From the NCBI GenBank assembly GCA_016844935.1, contig JAERTK010000153.1, positions 1 through 54,715 of the forward strand: a stretch of DNA of 54,715 nt, read 5' to 3'. This DNA is from Desulfobacteraceae bacterium. Its GTDB lineage: Bacteria; Desulfobacterota; DSM-4660; Desulfatiglandales; Desulfatiglandaceae. A program made the position numbers and the translations under genes. Below, in pieces: positions 52,252-54,715 of the stretch; positions within the stretch are counted from its first letter, which is position 1; each line of letters starts with the position of its first letter. The notes beneath the pieces are model-generated. The model had not been told where the DNA came from, did no database searches, and saw only the letters and a program-made list of their open reading frames with translations.

Positions 52252-53058
52252 TTATCCAAATCCGTTGTTTAGCACACAACGCCCAACCCGTTCCAGGCCC
52301 ATGGCGCAGGTGAATATGAGCATGGCCGCATAATCCTTTCGATCCAGTTGTAGTTCTCGCAAATAGGTTCGCATCCCCCGGTTGTATCCACGACTCTCCA
52401 TGGCCATTGCCAGCGCATCTGCCCGTCTTATGATGCTGTGGACCAGCGGTATCAGCAGGGAGCCAGTGGCCTTCATCCGGCCTAAAACGGGACCGGTTTT
52501 AAAACAGGCACCCCGGGCTGTCTGGGCCTCCCTGATCTTCTCCAGTTCATCCAGTATGGTGGGCACGAACCTGAGCGCCATGGATATCATCATGGCCAGA
52601 TCGTGGGAAGGTACCCCAAAACGCCTGAGAGGACGCAGAAGCCTTTCCATGCCGCTGATGAGTTCCCCGGGAGAAGTGCTCATGGTCAGAATCGAAGCGC
52701 TCAAGATGAGCAGCAGAAATTGCCAGATGACGAAAGCCCCTGTGTGGAGACCCTCGTAGGTGATGGTAACCCGCCACGGGGGAAAAGGTGGAATGGGCGT
52801 TCCTTCCGTAAACAGGAGGTGAAGAAAGAAGAGGAGCCCCAGGAAAAAAAGCACGGGGCGAAAAGCGTTTCGCATATGAACAAGGTTCAACCGGCTCAGG
52901 GGAACCAGAAGTATCAGGAAAGCGGTGATCCAGCACTGGGTAAAAACATCCCCTTTTAAAATCACAATGCTCAAGATAACGGCCGCGGCCAGTTTCACCC
53001 GGGGGTCCAGTCCGTGGATGGTGGATGAGCGCGGAATATATTGCCCCAGATGCACCAT
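52252..53058 (-). CDS. ecfT: ECF transporter T component (biotin type)
   Basis: A 268-residue inner-membrane protein with about five to six hydrophobic helices, and two Ala-Arg-Gly type coupling motifs near the C-terminal cytoplasmic side (AQTARGACF and AMESRGY) that dock on the ATPases. It joins the ATPase to the substrate-binding S component. The neighbours bioY and ecfA show biotin as the likely substrate (BioN-like). ATG at 53058; the ecfA gene ends ten bases upstream. Confidence 0.92.
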   Translation of the reverse strand: MVHLGQYIPRSSTIHGLDPRVKLAAAVILSIVILKGDVFTQCWITAFLILLVPLSRLNLVHMRNAFRPVLFFLGLLFFLHLLFTEGTPIPPFPPWRVTITYEGLHTGAFVIWQFLLLILSASILTMSTSPGELISGMERLLRPLRRFGVPSHDLAMMISMALRFVPTILDELEKIREAQTARGACFKTGPVLGRMKATGSLLIPLVHSIIRRADALAMAMESRGYNRGMRTYLRELQLDRKDYAAMLIFTCAMGLERVGRCVLNNGFG

Positions 53059-53068
53059 AAAATATTCT

Positions 53069-53917
53069 TTACCCTTTGTGGCTTTGAGGCTTTGCGTGAG
53101 TCAAACGGGTATTCAATTCCCGGCAGGCTTCGTCCAGTGTCAGTACATCCGTGCGAACCGGATTTCCCATTCTTTCAAGTCGCCACATGAGTTCGGTCAC
53201 TTCCGGCACATCCAGGCCCACTTTTTTGAGCAAGGCCACGTTGGAAAAAACGACCCCGGGTCTTTCGTTCATAATGATGCGGCCCCGTTCCATCACCAGA
53301 ATCCGGTCGGCACCAACAATTTCATCCATATGGTGGGTAATGTGAATAATGGTGATGCCCCGGGCATGAAGCTTCTGAACCACTTCAAGGACTCTCTTCC
53401 GTCCGGAGGGGTCCAGATATGCGGTGGGTTCATCCAGGATAATGTACCGGGGTTTCATGGCCAGGACGCCTGCCATGCACACCAGCTGTTTTTCACCGTT
53501 TGACAGGGCGTGTGGGGCTCTATCTCCATAGGATTCAAGCCCTACCCGGGCAAGCGCTTCCTGAACCCGGTGCACAATTTCTTCTGCGGGCAATTTCAGA
53601 TTGCCGGGTCCGAAAGCCACGTCTTCCATAACGGTCATGCCCACAATCTGGTTATCCGGATTTTGAAATACCATCCCCACCAGTTGCCGGATGCGGTAAA
53701 GGTCGGACGGGTTCTTCGTGCTCATCTCTTCCACCCGGACGTCCCCCCGGGTGGTGGGCAGAAGACCGTTCAGGTGCCTGGCAAAGGTGGTTTTTCCACA
53801 ACCGTTTGGGCCGATGATCCCCAGGTGAATGCCCCGGGGAATTTCGAGGGTAATGCCCTCCAGAGCGGGTGATGCTTCGCCCTCATAGGTGTATGAGAGG
53901 TTTTCAACCCGGATCAT
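53069..53917 (-). CDS. ecfA: ECF transporter ATPase component
   Basis: A 282-residue ABC ATPase: Walker A IIGPNGCGKTTFARHL, signature ALSNGEKQLVCMAGVLA (LSNGE in place of LSGGQ), Walker B RYIILDEPTAYLD and switch HITHHMDEI. One ATPase (homodimer, BioM-like) is present instead of a pair. It energises BioY uptake of biotin. Its start overlaps the bioY stop by four bases (ATGA). Confidence 0.93.
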   Translation of the reverse strand: MIRVENLSYTYEGEASPALEGITLEIPRGIHLGIIGPNGCGKTTFARHLNGLLPTTRGDVRVEEMSTKNPSDLYRIRQLVGMVFQNPDNQIVGMTVMEDVAFGPGNLKLPAEEIVHRVQEALARVGLESYGDRAPHALSNGEKQLVCMAGVLAMKPRYIILDEPTAYLDPSGRKRVLEVVQKLHARGITIIHITHHMDEIVGADRILVMERGRIIMNERPGVVFSNVALLKKVGLDVPEVTELMWRLERMGNPVRTDVLTLDEACRELNTRLTHAKPQSHKG

Positions 53918-54450
53918 GTGGCAGGTCCCTGGATCCTGAGCCTGGGCCTGACCCGCTTCACCACATAAGCAGCCGCAAGGATTTTGACCACATCCCCCAA
54001 GAGAAACGGCAGCACCCCCACGGAAATGGCATTATTCACGGAAATCTTGGCCACCAGGGAAAGCTGGGCCACCCCCAGAACGTAAATCACAGCGGTTCCC
54101 CCAACAAGGGCGGCGGCAGTCCACACGAAACCGGGGGTTTTTTTCAGGTTCATGAGTGCGCCGATGACCCAGGCGCCGGCCACAAAACCCAGCAGGTAGC
54201 CGCCGGTGGGGCCGAACAGAACACCCAGTCCCGCTTTTCCGCCTGCAAATACGGGGAGACCCATGATGCCGATCAATAGATAAATGACCTGGCTCAAAGC
54301 CCCCAGCCGTGCCCCCAGAAGTGCCCCTGCCAAACACGTAAACAAGGTTTGAAGGGTAATGGGAACCGGGGGCAGAGGGATGATGATGTAGGCGCCGGCT
54401 GCCGTTCCGGCCCCGAAAAGGGAGGCATAAATCATGCCCCTAATTGACAT
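53914..54450 (-). CDS. bioY: Biotin-specific ECF transporter substrate-binding protein BioY
   Basis: BioY is the membrane S component that binds biotin with high affinity. The 178-residue protein has six hydrophobic helices and the family motif PLPPVPITLQTLFTCLAGALLGARLGALSQ, quoted here in part (PVPITLQTLF), plus GLPVFAGGKAG and GPTGGYLLGF. The open frame begins at TTG 54549, but a sigma-70 promoter lies at 54511-54539 inside that stretch; I therefore start at ATG 54450 (MSIRGMIYASLFG). Without it the extra 33 residues would include a cysteine-rich, non-family segment. It heads the bioY-ecfA-ecfT operon. Confidence 0.9.
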   Translation of the reverse strand: MSIRGMIYASLFGAGTAAGAYIIIPLPPVPITLQTLFTCLAGALLGARLGALSQVIYLLIGIMGLPVFAGGKAGLGVLFGPTGGYLLGFVAGAWVIGALMNLKKTPGFVWTAAALVGGTAVIYVLGVAQLSLVAKISVNNAISVGVLPFLLGDVVKILAAAYVVKRVRPRLRIQGPAT

Positions 54451-54510
54451 GGTGGATTTTTTCAATTTCTCAACTCGCAGATTTTCAAAACCAGTTACTT
54501 CAAAGTTTGG

Positions 54511-54539
54511 GCAATAACATTCGGTGAGGACCATGTCAA
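54511..54539 (-). promoter_or_regulatory. Sigma-70-type promoter for bioY-ecfA-ecfT
   Basis: On the minus strand TTGACA (54539-54534), a 17-base spacer, and TATTGC (54516-54511). Transcription would start near 54504, about 54 bases before the bioY ATG. No biotin operator of the BirA or BioR type was recognised, which fits the HTH-less BirA. The remaining 54550-54715 shows no gene. Confidence 0.6.
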
Positions 54540-54715
54540 CGGCTTTCAATTCAAGGAATAATCAACCTTGTGAAACTGGATATTCGACATAAGCTCGGGC
54601 GCAAATAGCAAGTCCCATTTTGAAGTGTGTCATAGGTACCCAGAAGCTTTTTGGATCGTTTTTCGCAGTAGGTTGAAGGGGTAATAGGCTTGGACTTAAC
54701 GATCACCGATCTCAA

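Overview
The window looks like a chromosomal, probably origin-proximal segment of a Desulfobacterota (class Desulfobacteria-like) bacterium. The signs are a PxxKW cysteine-rich protein, a CooT-type protein, a decaheme c-type cytochrome behind a GEMM-I riboswitch, sigma-54 promoters, the xseB-ispA-dxs-tlyA order, and a gyrBA / parAB neighbourhood with a perfect parS. No tRNA, rRNA, CRISPR array, intact IS element or prophage was seen. Taxonomy is inferred from gene content only.

Layout. 1-7.1 kb: end of gyrB, gyrA, gpsA, an HTH-less biotin ligase, a small conserved-looking ORF, ddl, a parS palindrome and ribBA. 7.3-16 kb: transketolase, an MBL-fold hydrolase with an XRE-type partner, DUF3842-cooT, plsY tail-overlapping parB, parA, and an old-yellow-enzyme/FAD oxidoreductase. 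16-23 kb: a gluzincin-like membrane peptidase, a NamZ/DUF1343 protein, a small excisionase-like HTH protein, a CLC channel with four CBS motifs, and pal-cpoB. 23-28 kb: the isoprenoid operon xseB-ispA-dxs-tlyA followed by an HD-GYP protein, then the PxxKW protein. 28.2-31.7 kb is the accessory patch: an orphan hairpin terminator, intact brxF, a brxC cut to 118 codons, a Fic protein with a TGATCA array, a frameshifted DUF262 fragment and an unidentified ORF. I read it as a decayed BREX type 3 island. 31.7-43 kb: a zinc-ribbon/TPR protein, aspS, hisS, an ArsA/Get3-type ATPase, a sigma-54-driven 26-codon membrane microprotein, ftsY and smc. 43-47.3 kb: nitroreductase, patatin, and the decaheme cytochrome with its composite control region. 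47.3-54.7 kb: a murU-amgK operon with small partner genes, divergent nagZ, and the biotin ECF transporter bioY-ecfA-ecfT.

How the parts connect. Peptidoglycan recycling has four pieces here (NamZ-like, NagZ, AmgK, MurU). Biotin has uptake (BioY-EcfAT) and ligation (BirA without its DNA-binding domain). Chromosome segregation has ParA, ParB, parS, SMC and gyrase. The most notable regulatory finding is the leader at 44.54-44.83 kb: twin palindromes, a -24/-12 promoter, a GEMM-I (cyclic di-GMP class) aptamer and an intrinsic terminator, all ahead of a secreted decaheme cytochrome. A second -24/-12 promoter at 37.8 kb, abutting a 12-bp-arm palindrome, drives the tiny membrane protein. These two circuits are the best candidates for undescribed biology.

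Limits. All assignments come from reading the sequence and remembered family motifs; no searches, alignments or folding programs were run.
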